IMG/VR virus record: IMGVR_UViG_3300005532_000255
Location: 1-52,311 of that record
Length of the DNA: 52,311 bases
Direction: 5' to 3' (one strand)
Source of the DNA: a virus
Position numbers and translations under genes: made by a program. Under the pieces are notes generated by a model. That model saw nothing but the letters and a program-made list of their open reading frames with translations, had not been told where the DNA came from and searched no databases. Of the stretch, positions 33,612 through 41,737 are shown piece by piece; position 1 is the first letter of the stretch, and every line of letters begins with the position of its first letter.

Positions 33612-34094
33612 CTACCCGATGAGGTTTCTCGCGTTCTCGGCGAAGATCTGTTTCGCCGCCTGCTTGACGGCGTCCTGGTTGCGCGGCGAGAACACAAGCC
33701 AAGGCTCGATGTTCTGGTTCGCCTGGGCTTTGATGCGATCTATCCGCGTGCTGAGTCCGGCGCGGGCTTCCTTCTCGCTCACCGTGCGGACCTGCAAGTT
33801 GTTGAGCATTTGGCCGGTGAAGGTCAGGTTCCGCGTGTTTCCCAGGCGCAGCATGGACTTCCTGATCGCGTAGCGTCTCGTCAGGCCCTTGGCCGCAGCG
33901 TCCTCCGGCCCAAGACCGGCCTGAACACGTTGCTTGACCGCCGCCACGCCGACCGTCCCGAGCTTCAACATCTGGAATTGCTTGAAGCCTAGCCGATCGA
34001 CGACGATCTTTTTCTTCTGCCAGATGCGGACGCGCGGGTTGGTTGAACGAACCGATATTCCAGAGGCCCCAACCCTGGCAACAAAAGTTGGCAT
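33612..34094 (-). CDS. HK97 gp10-like / minor tail connector protein
   Basis: 160 residues, basic, with WQKKKIVVDRLGFKQFQM in the N-terminal part and helical C-terminal half (DAVKQAAKQIFAENARNLIG). Size, charge and place between endolysin and tail-completion genes match the gp10/gpZ type of proteins that act in tail or neck completion. The start codon sits seven bases before the end of the endolysin gene region, so it is likely in the same transcript. Confidence 0.55.
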   Translation of the reverse strand: MPTFVARVGASGISVRSTNPRVRIWQKKKIVVDRLGFKQFQMLKLGTVGVAAVKQRVQAGLGPEDAAAKGLTRRYAIRKSMLRLGNTRNLTFTGQMLNNLQVRTVSEKEARAGLSTRIDRIKAQANQNIEPWLVFSPRNQDAVKQAAKQIFAENARNLIG

Positions 34095-34100
34095 CTCGAT

Positions 34101-34487
34101 TTACGTTCTCGACGCGTTCGCCACGATCGGCTCCACGAATTCAAAGTGCCCCATGTCTTTCTGTTTCCAGCGGCCGCCCCAGCGCAGGCCCAGGGATTCA
34201 CCGATGCGCCCGATGTCGTCCCACACAGGATCGGCGGCGTTCCATTGCAACTTGTGCGGGCCGCGGAGCTGAAACGACTCATAAGGGCAGATATCGATGG
34301 CCAATCCATCCAGGTGCTTGCTGTGCCTGGTCCAGGATACGCCCTTGGCCAGGTTCGCCTCATGCTCCTGTTCGGTTCGGAGCGTTTCGATGATCATCAC
34401 GGGAATGCCGGCCTCCACACACCGCGCCAGCAGCTCGACAGCGAGAGGCCGGAATCGCGGATCAAGATCGTTGAGCCGTCGGGTCAT
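34101..34487 (-). CDS. M15-type peptidoglycan peptidase (endolysin)
   Basis: 128 residues from ATG at 34487 (an upstream in-frame ATG at 34568 is possible). The M15 zinc site is clear: H55-S-K-H58...D65 in TRHSKHLDGLAIDI, and H114-F-E116 in DMGHFEF. This is the VanY/L-Ala-D-Glu endopeptidase fold used by T5-like endolysins to cut the stem peptide. It has no signal peptide, so it needs a holin. Its place between head and tail genes is unusual; lysis genes more often sit together. Confidence 0.9.
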   Translation of the reverse strand: MTRRLNDLDPRFRPLAVELLARCVEAGIPVMIIETLRTEQEHEANLAKGVSWTRHSKHLDGLAIDICPYESFQLRGPHKLQWNAADPVWDDIGRIGESLGLRWGGRWKQKDMGHFEFVEPIVANASRT

Positions 34488-34593
34488 TGGCAAAGAAGGA
34501 AGGCCGAGTGCGAATTTACAGGGACCCGCGCCAAGCCAGCTCGAATCGCTAGCATCGAAAGTGGCCACGAAAGGGGATCGTGATCCCGCCTGA

Positions 34594-34604
34594 TAAAATA
34601 TAGT
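34594..34604 (+). promoter_or_regulatory. Candidate -10 boxes TAAAAT / TATAGT
   Basis: Overlapping TAAAAT (34594-34599) and TATAGT (34599-34604) lie 6-16 bases before the ATG at 34611, in an AT-rich spot within a GC-rich region. Confidence 0.45.
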
Positions 34605-34610
34605 GAGAAT

Positions 34611-35441
34611 ATGCCGTTACCAGGTATCTGCAGGTTGTGCCGGCAGAAGGCCAACCTGCTAAAGAGTCACCTAATCCCGAGAGCCATTTATAAACGCATC
34701 CGCCGCTCGAATGGTGCGGACAACAGGATCGTCCTGGTTTCTGGCGGGGTCGCCGCGTTCACTGATAAGCAAGTTCAGGATTACCTGCTGTGCGGCGCTT
34801 GCGAGGATCGTCTGGGACGCGTGGAAAACTGGGTGGTGAGCAACTGCCTTCAGGAGGATGGCAGCTTCCCATTCCGAGATGCCGTCTTCGCCGTTCCTCG
34901 CCACCCAGAGACGGACGACGTCGCATTGGGGGCCTATCTCAAGGGTGCAGAGCTAGAAACACTAGCCTATTTCGCAGCGAGTATGCTCTGGCGGGCCGCA
35001 GTCCACCGCTGGGGTCAGTTCGGGTCGGATGTGACAGTAGACTTGGGGCCATACGAGGAGAAATTCCGCCAGTATCTGCTCGGCAAGACTGGATTTCCCC
35101 CCGAAACCGTGTTGGGCATCTTTGTCGCCGGGAAAGCCAATTACCAGGATCAGTTTGCCACCGCGCCCGTACCCCTGGACGTAAAGGGCTACCATCAATA
35201 CACATTTGCGATTCCGGGCATCAAGTTCTCTATTCTCGTTGGCAAGACTCTGCCGGGGAATGTCCGCGCCGGATGCTCTCTGCGTTCTATTGAAGGATAC
35301 ATCTACATCGATGATCACCTGGACAGGCACGAACTGAAGTTCTTGATGGGGCGTGCACAAATAAGCGGAAAGCTTCTGGAACAGGCCAAATTGTACAAAA
35401 AGACACATGGCTTGTCAGGAAACGAAGCAAGCCTGAACTGA
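34611..35441 (+). CDS. Zinc/HNH-like protein (C-x2-C...SHLIP type), rightward moron
   Basis: 276 residues. The N-terminus has CRLC (7-10) then SHLIPRAIYKRI, and later LLCGACEDRLGRVEN, giving a C-x2-C ... S-H-x-I-P ... C-x2-C-E pattern. I recall this as a common zinc-binding protein with an HNH-like start, found scattered in mobile elements. The remaining 200 residues carry no familiar motif. Catalysis is unproven. It runs against the head genes, ends 20 bases from the next leftward gene, and has its own AT-rich promoter-like sequence. Confidence 0.6.
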   Translation: MPLPGICRLCRQKANLLKSHLIPRAIYKRIRRSNGADNRIVLVSGGVAAFTDKQVQDYLLCGACEDRLGRVENWVVSNCLQEDGSFPFRDAVFAVPRHPETDDVALGAYLKGAELETLAYFAASMLWRAAVHRWGQFGSDVTVDLGPYEEKFRQYLLGKTGFPPETVLGIFVAGKANYQDQFATAPVPLDVKGYHQYTFAIPGIKFSILVGKTLPGNVRAGCSLRSIEGYIYIDDHLDRHELKFLMGRAQISGKLLEQAKLYKKTHGLSGNEASLN

Positions 35442-35461
35442 GCCGATCGGACGATATCCCG

Positions 35462-35773
35462 TCAGATCTTGCGCAGCGTCAAATCCGCCCCGCCATGGCC
35501 ATCGTTGGCGATGTCGTAGACCTTGTAGTTGACGCCCTTCACCGTCACGGCGTCTCCCTTGGCGGGCGCGCCAGCAGGGAAATCAGACAACCGCACGAGC
35601 ATGATGATGTACGATCCTTCCGCCGCCGGTTCGAGCTCGCGCGGCGTCTGGCGCACGCCGGTGAGCGCGAACACCGCGCCGAGCGGCGGATTGGGCTGAT
35701 AGGTGACCTGCTCGCCGAAGGCGGCCAGACACCGGTCCAAAATCCCCGCGACCTGCGCGTTGAAATTAGACAT
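35462..35773 (-). CDS. Head-tail joining protein
   Basis: 103 residues. MSNFNAQVAGILDRCLAAFG..., KGDAVTVKGVNYKVYDIAND and GGADLTLRKI show the small beta-barrel pattern of phage head-tail connectors of the gpFII type. Its start overlaps the stop of the repeat protein gene (TGATG). It probably attaches to the portal/neck and receives the tail. Confidence 0.65.
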   Translation of the reverse strand: MSNFNAQVAGILDRCLAAFGEQVTYQPNPPLGAVFALTGVRQTPRELEPAAEGSYIIMLVRLSDFPAGAPAKGDAVTVKGVNYKVYDIANDGHGGADLTLRKI

Positions 35774-36024
35774 CAGATATACGTTCCGTCCGGGCAGCGT
35801 ACCGGATGTCCCGGCACGTAACTGCCATCCGGAGCTTTGGTGATTCGGCCTCGCCCGCCGACGTAACTTCCGTCTGGCGCCCGGCGCGGCTTGCCTGGCA
35901 CGTAGGTGCCGTCCGGCGCGCGCGTGATGGGGCCGCCGATCCCCACGTAAGTCTTATCCGGGGCCATGCGCGGATGACCGTTGACGAAACGGCCGTTGGG
36001 AGCTCGAACCGGCCGCTTGGGCAT
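35773..36024 (-). CDS. Tandem repeat protein (APDGxYVxGxP units)
   Basis: 83 residues made almost wholly of six copies of a 13-15-residue unit, consensus R-x-APDGTYVPGxP-x-R, starting near residues 8, 21, 36, 49, 64 and 77. Alternate units are longer (with GGPITR or RGRITK), so the real period may be a 28-residue pair. It is coupled to the head-tail joining gene (TGATG) and lies in the head gene cluster. The repeats suggest an extended beta or polyproline-type ligand or a decoration protein. I know no described family. Confidence 0.75.
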   Translation of the reverse strand: MPKRPVRAPNGRFVNGHPRMAPDKTYVGIGGPITRAPDGTYVPGKPRRAPDGSYVGGRGRITKAPDGSYVPGHPVRCPDGTYI

Positions 36025-36037
36025 CCCAGGGACGCTC

Positions 36038-36496
36038 CTATAGACTGATCACGCGGTACTTGATATGCACCTTTGCGGCGCCGGTGCCGGCCGCGAAGGC
36101 GGCCGTGGCGTTGGTGATGTCGATCCCCTCGTTGGCCGGCGCCACGAGGCCGCTCGAGCCCACGTTGGGTCCGAGTGCCACAAGCACCGTACCAGCCGCT
36201 CCGGTTACTACCGAGGCCAGAATGCTGCCGGCGTGCGGGATGCTGGTGGTGGTGATGTGGTACTGGAAGCTCACCGCGCCGCCGCCGGTAAAGGCAATCG
36301 AGCTGCGCATCATCTCGAAGACGATGCTCTCGACAATGATCGCCTTGCCGTTGCCCGGCGCCGGCAGGATCTGCACCGGCGCGGCGTTCATCCCGATGAT
36401 GTCAGCGGCCGCGAGACTCACCGTTGCGGCCCGGACGACGCCCGGCGAGTCGAGGCTCGGCGCGTAAACCGGCCGATACAGCTTGTCGATTCCCAT
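36038..36496 (-). CDS. Head-region structural protein, jelly-roll-like
   Basis: 152 residues from ATG at 36496 with AAGGAGA nine bases upstream. It is beta-rich (VVRAATVSLAAADIIGM, AIIVESIVFEMMRSS, AVSFQYHITTTS, AKVHIKYRVISL), consistent with a jelly-roll decoration or neck protein. The gene lies between the capsid and repeat-protein genes. No specific family is recognised. Confidence 0.6.
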   Translation of the reverse strand: MGIDKLYRPVYAPSLDSPGVVRAATVSLAAADIIGMNAAPVQILPAPGNGKAIIVESIVFEMMRSSIAFTGGGAVSFQYHITTTSIPHAGSILASVVTGAAGTVLVALGPNVGSSGLVAPANEGIDITNATAAFAAGTGAAKVHIKYRVISL

Positions 36497-36707
36497 GTTG
36501 CTGTTTCTCCTTTTCTGGGACCTGTTCCGCCAGGCCGATCCGCCGCTGCTCATAGAGCTGCCGCAGCCTGGCGCGGTGGATAGTGCGAGGGACGGCCGCC
36601 CCGATCGGGAGAACTACGCCTGCGCAGAGCAGCGGCCGGTGGATGACGACAAAGTCAGGGATCATGCCGGCGGCGATCCGCGGCCAGGCAGGAGAGACGT
36701 CTCGCAT
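36402..36707 (-). CDS. Small head-region protein
   Basis: 101 residues from ATG at 36707 with GGAGGT five bases upstream. The part DFVVIHRPLLCAGVVLPIGA...RARLRQLYEQRRI resembles short phage proteins of the type 'pLyv.G.l..pGe.vpl..l...rl..Ly..r.i', found next to capsid genes. It overlaps the next gene by 95 bases in another frame, which is long. The last 30 residues are likely shadow sequence, so a shifted or lost stop is possible. Confidence 0.5.
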   Translation of the reverse strand: MRDVSPAWPRIAAGMIPDFVVIHRPLLCAGVVLPIGAAVPRTIHRARLRQLYEQRRIGLAEQVPEKEKQQHGNRQAVSAGLRAEPRLAGRRPGRNGESRGR

Positions 36708-36732
36708 CAGACCTCCGTGACTTGCTTGGTTG

Positions 36733-37722
36733 TTACGCGACGGCATTGTAGAAGAAGCCGCCCAGGTCCGCCCCGACGATCTTGTGGACATAGGCGGAAT
36801 CGATCTCGACGCGAGTCGATTCAAGCCACGGGAGGTAGAAGGATTTCAAGCGGGTGCCCTGGCTGGTGGCGCCGAAGTACCCGGTCCAGGCGAAGGTGTA
36901 ACCGGCGCCCGGAACCATCAGCCCCGGGGTGGAGGGCGTGTAGACGAGCAGCGCGTGGTTGCCGGCGATGAACGCGTTGGTATCGGAGGCTCCTTCGACC
37001 GCAGTGTTCTGGATACCGTCCATCACCAGAACCTCGTCCAGCTCGAACAGCGAGGCCATGATCGCCAGGGTGACCTTCGCCGGCTGGGGAGCAGTCTGGC
37101 CGTATTTCACGCGGTCGATGAAGTCCGGGTGGTCGCAGAGCGTGTCAAACACCTTGCGGGCGAGCACGAGCTTGTTGGGCCGGTACAGGCCGGCGAGCTG
37201 CACCGCGCGCTTCACGGTGCGGACGTCGACGATGGGCGACGACGTCGGATCATTCCACTGGAGAAACTGATTCGCGCCCGGCGCGCCGGCGACCCCGGTG
37301 TAGTTGGTTGTCCAGACGTTGTTGGCAAAGAAGGTGCTGGCCCACTGAAGTTCCCGATTGAGCCGCGCCTGGGTCGAGAGGAACATCGTCGCCTCCAGGT
37401 CGGGCTGGAGCACGCTGTCGGCGTTGGCGCGCACCTGGTCCGGGATGTCCTTGTGCAACGACCAGACATCGCACAGATAGCTCGGCGTGTTGTCGAGCCG
37501 GTAACCGCTGCCGGCCGATTCGGCGCCGGGGCCGCGCTTCTTCATCGTGCTGCGGATGAAGTCGCCCTTGTTGTAGACGTAGTAAACATCGCTCCGCTGC
37601 TGCACTGAAACGATGGGGAAGACTTTGTCGGCCACGAAGGCCTCGTCTTCCTGCCGGTACATCAGGGAGAGATTGGTGAGCGGCACGTTCACGTGAACGT
37701 CGCTGAGCGTCGGTTGCGGCAT
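36733..37722 (-). CDS. Major capsid protein
   Basis: 329 residues. MPQPTLSDVHVNVPLTNLSL, then QEDEAFVADKVFPIV and a C-terminal part ending LKSFYLPWLESTRVEIDSAYVHKIV match HK97-fold major capsid proteins of the family that uses a separate scaffold. It lies right after the decoration protein gene, and the upstream protease supplies the scaffold. No long N-terminal delta domain is seen, consistent with a separate scaffold. Confidence 0.88.
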   Translation of the reverse strand: MPQPTLSDVHVNVPLTNLSLMYRQEDEAFVADKVFPIVSVQQRSDVYYVYNKGDFIRSTMKKRGPGAESAGSGYRLDNTPSYLCDVWSLHKDIPDQVRANADSVLQPDLEATMFLSTQARLNRELQWASTFFANNVWTTNYTGVAGAPGANQFLQWNDPTSSPIVDVRTVKRAVQLAGLYRPNKLVLARKVFDTLCDHPDFIDRVKYGQTAPQPAKVTLAIMASLFELDEVLVMDGIQNTAVEGASDTNAFIAGNHALLVYTPSTPGLMVPGAGYTFAWTGYFGATSQGTRLKSFYLPWLESTRVEIDSAYVHKIVGADLGGFFYNAVA

Positions 37723-37784
37723 GAAAATCTCCTATCGCGACGGACTACGCCGCCGGAAAAAGTGGCATGTTGGTTGTGCTGGTT

Positions 37785-38165
37785 TTACGAGTAGGCGGCG
37801 TTCGACTTGAGAATCAGAACAGCAATGACGGCGACGGCGGAGACGTTGGTGGCCTCGAGCGCCTTGGCCACCACGGTGCCGGAAGCCGCCTTCTTAAGCG
37901 TGCCGCCGGTGTCAACCTCCAGCAGGTCGCCGACGGCGATGTTCTGGTTGGCGCTGATCGCGGCCTTCGAAACTCCAAAGATGGCCGCGACGCCGGCCTC
38001 GCCCGCGACCGGTTTATCCTGGAGGATGCCATCGGCGTTTTTGGCGGCAGCCGCGAGCGCGAGGTTGCCCGCAGTGTCGAGCGTGACGGCGTAGAACTGC
38101 TTGGAAACGAGTCCACTGGCGGCGGCCGGAGCCGTCAGCAGAATTTGCGTTTGTTCGAATGCCAT
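37785..38165 (-). CDS. Capsid decoration protein (DUF2190-like)
   Basis: 126 residues, Ala/Val/Gly-rich beta protein. It begins MAFEQTQILLTAPAAASG and has GVAAIFGVSKAAISANQNIAVGDLLEVD. The pattern of a small domain with 'aGe...vfGv.kaaisagq.iavGd.l.vd' is typical of decoration proteins that bind capsid hexamers or pentamers. It lies between the protease/scaffold and the capsid genes. Confidence 0.75.
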   Translation of the reverse strand: MAFEQTQILLTAPAAASGLVSKQFYAVTLDTAGNLALAAAAKNADGILQDKPVAGEAGVAAIFGVSKAAISANQNIAVGDLLEVDTGGTLKKAASGTVVAKALEATNVSAVAVIAVLILKSNAAYS

Positions 38166-38193
38166 ATCGGGTTGTTCTCCTTTTGTTTCCTCT

Positions 38194-38979
38194 TCACAGC
38201 CGGTTCGAGCTAAGGATCATCTCAGAGCCGGAGAGGCGGGCTTGCAGGTGCTGCACATACATCCGGCGCGATGCCTGCGTCAGCATGGCGCTATCCCGCT
38301 CCTCAAGATAGGCCTCGTAGAGATGCGGGTGCGCGCGCAACACCTGCGCGTAAGCCTCCGCGCTCGGCATCTTCCCGTTCGCCGCGAGCGACTGGGCGCC
38401 CGAGAGGATCTTATCGAGAGCGCTCGTGTTGACCGCGCCGAAGTTCGGGTCGACCTGCCTCCCGCTGCTTTCGGCGGAACGTTTGTCTTGCAGGTCCGCC
38501 AAAGCCTCGGCCAGCGTCATCCCCTTGCCGATGTACTCGGCCGCCAGCTCCGGCTTGCCGGCAAGAGCGCAGATCTTGGCGATCTGGCGCGCCTCAGACG
38601 CGTCAGGACGAAGGGAAGTGGAAGCCGCCTTCTTTCCCCGCTCGCCATCCCCGTCCTCCTCCTCTTCGTCTTCCTCGTCCTGCTTCATCCCCGTTTTCTT
38701 GCGGGCCTTCCTGGCGTCGGCCTCGGCGTCGGCGGCAGCCTCTTCCGCCTCATCGGCTTCTTCGCCCAGCCGTTTGGCTTCCGCTTCCGCCTCATCAGCG
38801 TTCTTGCGGGCATCCTCGGCGTCTTCGGACTCCTCGGCCTCGTCGGCCTTCTTGCGTGCCTTCTTGGCCGTCTCTTCCGCCTCATCGGCTCGCTTGCGCG
38901 CTTTCTTCGCCCGCTCGCGGGCTTCTTCAGCCTCCTCCGCTTTTTTTGCGGCGAGCGCCAGCCACTCACTCACTCTCAT
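38194..38979 (-). CDS. Nested scaffold protein (Nu3-like)
   Basis: 261 residues starting at the internal ATG 38979 (residue 323 of the protease), preceded by a strong AAGGAGA at good distance. The product is MRVSEWLALAAKK plus the Lys/Glu/Ala coiled coil and a C-terminal region ending EMILSSNRL. Lambda uses the same trick: Nu3 starts inside gene C. This gives many copies of scaffold for each protease molecule. Confidence 0.75.
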   Translation of the reverse strand: MRVSEWLALAAKKAEEAEEARERAKKARKRADEAEETAKKARKKADEAEESEDAEDARKNADEAEAEAKRLGEEADEAEEAAADAEADARKARKKTGMKQDEEDEEEEDGDGERGKKAASTSLRPDASEARQIAKICALAGKPELAAEYIGKGMTLAEALADLQDKRSAESSGRQVDPNFGAVNTSALDKILSGAQSLAANGKMPSAEAYAQVLRAHPHLYEAYLEERDSAMLTQASRRMYVQHLQARLSGSEMILSSNRL

Positions 38980-39945
38980 TGTTTTCTCCTTTCGGATTGG
39001 TTCGGCGTTGATCGCCGCAACACTGTCCCTGTGCTCCACCGGGCGGCCCGTTGCGTTCTTGTGCGGCGCGATGGCAGACTCTCCCTTCAGGACCGGCGCT
39101 TCAATCTGTGCCCGCAGCGCTTGCAGGGCGTCGTCCAGCGTTCCCACTTCGTCTGCCAGCAGCGGCACCGCCTGGCCCGCGTAGAGGACGGCGGCCTCGG
39201 TAGCCGCGATCCGCTCCGTCCTCTGCCCCCGGTTCCGCGCCACGGTCGAGACGAACATCTGGTACTCGCGATCTACCTCGGCCTGGGCGTCCGAGCGCGC
39301 TGTCTTGCTCAGCGGCTCATGCGGGTTCCCGTCCGTCTTCTTGTCGCCGGCATAAATGTAGGTGTATTTCAGCCCGGCCTGCTCGTCGGCGCCCGATTGG
39401 TCCAGGTGCAGGGCGAAGACGCCGATGGAACCCACGGCTCCGGTCCGCGTGACGAAAATTCGGTCGGCGGCGCTGGCGATCACGTAGGCAGCCGACAGGG
39501 CGGCGTCGTTCGCAATCGCATAGCACGGCTTCTGCCCGCGCCACGAGTAGATCAGATCGGAGAGATCAAACATGCCGTGGGTTTCGCCGCCCGGAGAATC
39601 GATATCGAGCAGCACTCCCCGGATCTGCGAATCGGCGTAGGCTTGCCGCACCTGCTCCGCAATCCGCTCATAGGAGCTGCAGCCGCTCATGGCCCACAGG
39701 CCGGCCGATTTCTTCATCAGCGTCCCCTGCACGGGGATGAGCGCAATGCCGTCTTCGGTTACCTGGCAGCACCTGCGGGAAGCGGGTTCCGGTTCATACT
39801 GCGCCTGGAGTTGCCCGGGTTGCTCGGTCCTCAACTCCAGCCCAATGCGCGGGCCGATCGTGCGCAGGATGATGTCGAGCTTGTCGGGATGAATCGCCAG
39901 CGGCGTGTCGAAGATTCGCGTCTGCAGATGCGAGAGCAGCTTCAC
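38194..39945 (-). CDS. Prohead protease (S49/SppA type) with C-terminal scaffold
   Basis: 583 residues. The protease part (1-280) has DIDSPGGETHG (114-124), the nucleophile S151 in NDAALSAAY and the general-base lysine near 203 (AGDKKTDGNP), as in lambda gpC. The C-terminal 260 residues are an extreme charged coiled coil (KKAEEAEEARERAKKARKRA...) followed by a conserved tail, equivalent to lambda Nu3. Start and portal stop overlap (ATGA). The protease would remove the scaffold and itself during head maturation. Confidence 0.9.
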   Translation of the reverse strand: MKLLSHLQTRIFDTPLAIHPDKLDIILRTIGPRIGLELRTEQPGQLQAQYEPEPASRRCCQVTEDGIALIPVQGTLMKKSAGLWAMSGCSSYERIAEQVRQAYADSQIRGVLLDIDSPGGETHGMFDLSDLIYSWRGQKPCYAIANDAALSAAYVIASAADRIFVTRTGAVGSIGVFALHLDQSGADEQAGLKYTYIYAGDKKTDGNPHEPLSKTARSDAQAEVDREYQMFVSTVARNRGQRTERIAATEAAVLYAGQAVPLLADEVGTLDDALQALRAQIEAPVLKGESAIAPHKNATGRPVEHRDSVAAINAEPIRKEKTMRVSEWLALAAKKAEEAEEARERAKKARKRADEAEETAKKARKKADEAEESEDAEDARKNADEAEAEAKRLGEEADEAEEAAADAEADARKARKKTGMKQDEEDEEEEDGDGERGKKAASTSLRPDASEARQIAKICALAGKPELAAEYIGKGMTLAEALADLQDKRSAESSGRQVDPNFGAVNTSALDKILSGAQSLAANGKMPSAEAYAQVLRAHPHLYEAYLEERDSAMLTQASRRMYVQHLQARLSGSEMILSSNRL

Positions 39946-41600
39946 TGCGGCCTCCGCGTCATCGGTCCCTTTCCGTTCACGCCGGAAACAGCGGCCAACT
40001 CAGCTTGCTGCTCTTCTTCCTCGAGTTGTTTCCCGCGCGGAGCTTTCGGGGCTGGCTCGGTCGGATTGGTTTCGCGCCCGATCAGCACCTTGGCCGGATT
40101 GGAGTCATAAACGAGCCCGAGCTGCTCGGCGCGGGCGTTGTCAGCAGCCTGCTGCGCGTCGATTTCCTCCGGGTCAAGCCCGCGGGAGCGCGCGATCATG
40201 GCCCGCGAGCTGAAGCCGTTGCGCACATCCATCTGCGCCGCTTGCGATTCCTTCAGCGGATCGACCCAAGCCCAGCCCGGAGCGACCCACACGACCTCTT
40301 CGTAGGGCGTCGGGTCATCAAAATATCCAGGGATGTCCAGGGCGCCGGACAGCACCGCCTCTTTGAGCCACCGGTTCTTGATCGGCTCGCAGGCCTGGTG
40401 GACGATCACGTTGTACTGGAACTGCTCGCAGGCCCTCTGGAACTCCAGCACCCCGGCGCGGATCGACGAGTAGGTCACCCCTTTCAGATCCGAGGTCAAC
40501 TGCTCGTAGGTCATGTTCAGGCCGGCGGCGAAACGGTGCGCCTGCACCCGCACGAAGCTCTCGAAGTCCGAGGCCGTGGGCACTTCGGGAAACTTGATGT
40601 CTTCGCCTGGAAACAGCTGCTGCAGCGTTCCGGCTTCGATTTTCGAGACGTCGGTCCCGATGTCGCGCTGCGGGTCGAAGTTCGAGACGAGCGGCTGCTC
40701 CAGGTTCGGAGAAGCCGGATTCGCCGGGGCCGGCGGCAGGATGCTGTCCTCCGCCGCGGGCCTGGTGATGAAACCGGCGAACATCGAGCAAACTTCCTTG
40801 CGAACCAGCTCGGCGTCCATGTACTTGTCGAGCGTGTAGAGCAGGGTCAGGACCGCCGTCATGTGTGGCTGGCCGCGAAGCTGGCCCGCGCGCAGCGGCT
40901 TGTAGACGTGCCGGATCTCTTCCGCCGGCACTTCCACGAACTGCAAGGCGCCGAGCGGGAAGAACATCGTTTCGCCGGGATGCTCCTTATACATGTGGTA
41001 GGCGACACGGCGTCCATCCTTGTCGAACTCGATGCCCGTGCGGACCACGTTGCCGTTCCTGTCGCTCGGGATGATGTTACGGAAGACCGGGACCTGCTCG
41101 CCCTCGATCAGTTGCAATTGCAGCGGAACAAACAATCGGGCCTTCGGAGGGCGCAGGCGATAGCGGATAAACACCTCGCCCGCCTCGAAGATCTCCCGCG
41201 CGATCAGGGCGAGCAGGCCGTTGAAATCGCTCTGTCCGGCGAAGTCCGCCTCTTTTCCCCAGCGCTCCCAGGCCTTCTGTAGCCTGGTCCGCACCTGCGG
41301 GTCCGGATGTCTCCAATGAGGCTGGATGCCGCTGCCGATGACATTGGACTCGAACTTGTCGATGGCGCTCGCGGCGAGGGGATTGTTGCGGACCGCGTCG
41401 CGGCTGCGGCTGCGGATATTATCGAGGTTGCCCCATAAGAGCGTCGTGGCGCCCAACCGGCTTGCCTGCCAGCCGAGCGAGCGGCGCCCGGTCGAGCCGG
41501 CCTCGTAGGGAGCAGTCGCGGAGGCCCTGCGGCGCAGTGGGGCAGGGGCGATCCGATCAGCGAGCCAACTCCTGAACCGTTGCGTTACGGTTGTCGCCAT
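39942..41600 (-). CDS. Portal protein (lambda gpB-like)
   Basis: 552 residues. The start ...WLADRIAPAPLRRRA, the RSRSRDAVRNNPLAASAIDKF segment, SNVIGSGIQPHWRHPDP, LIEGEQVP, YHMYKEHPGE and SDLKGVTYSSIRAGVLEF are hallmarks of lambda-type portals. The C-terminal part carries a typical EEIDAQQAADNARAEQLGL helix. Its dodecamer forms the DNA entry channel and terminase docking site. It is coupled to the protease gene by an ATGA overlap. Confidence 0.92.
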   Translation of the reverse strand: MATTVTQRFRSWLADRIAPAPLRRRASATAPYEAGSTGRRSLGWQASRLGATTLLWGNLDNIRSRSRDAVRNNPLAASAIDKFESNVIGSGIQPHWRHPDPQVRTRLQKAWERWGKEADFAGQSDFNGLLALIAREIFEAGEVFIRYRLRPPKARLFVPLQLQLIEGEQVPVFRNIIPSDRNGNVVRTGIEFDKDGRRVAYHMYKEHPGETMFFPLGALQFVEVPAEEIRHVYKPLRAGQLRGQPHMTAVLTLLYTLDKYMDAELVRKEVCSMFAGFITRPAAEDSILPPAPANPASPNLEQPLVSNFDPQRDIGTDVSKIEAGTLQQLFPGEDIKFPEVPTASDFESFVRVQAHRFAAGLNMTYEQLTSDLKGVTYSSIRAGVLEFQRACEQFQYNVIVHQACEPIKNRWLKEAVLSGALDIPGYFDDPTPYEEVVWVAPGWAWVDPLKESQAAQMDVRNGFSSRAMIARSRGLDPEEIDAQQAADNARAEQLGLVYDSNPAKVLIGRETNPTEPAPKAPRGKQLEEEEQQAELAAVSGVNGKGPMTRRPQ

Positions 41601-41684
41601 TTCAGATAATCAGGTCAGCTTCTCTGTCAGAGGCCGCTTGCGAACGCTTCGAGACCTCAGACATGCTTACGTCGGCTTCCCCGG

Positions 41685-41693
41685 TGCTATACT
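41685..41693 (+). promoter_or_regulatory. Extended -10 promoter TGCTATACT
   Basis: TG-C-TATACT is an extended -10 box about 45 bases before the ParA start. It would drive the two-gene ParA unit on its own. Confidence 0.55.
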
Positions 41694-41737
41694 GCAAGTC
41701 GCGGTTCATTCGACTCAAGGGCCAAAGGGATGCGCAG

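Noticed and set aside
38101-40110. 669-residue rightward frame opposite the protease and scaffold
   Set aside because: It is antisense to a well-supported gene. The long opening is due to GC-rich codon bias and the repetitive coiled-coil coding.
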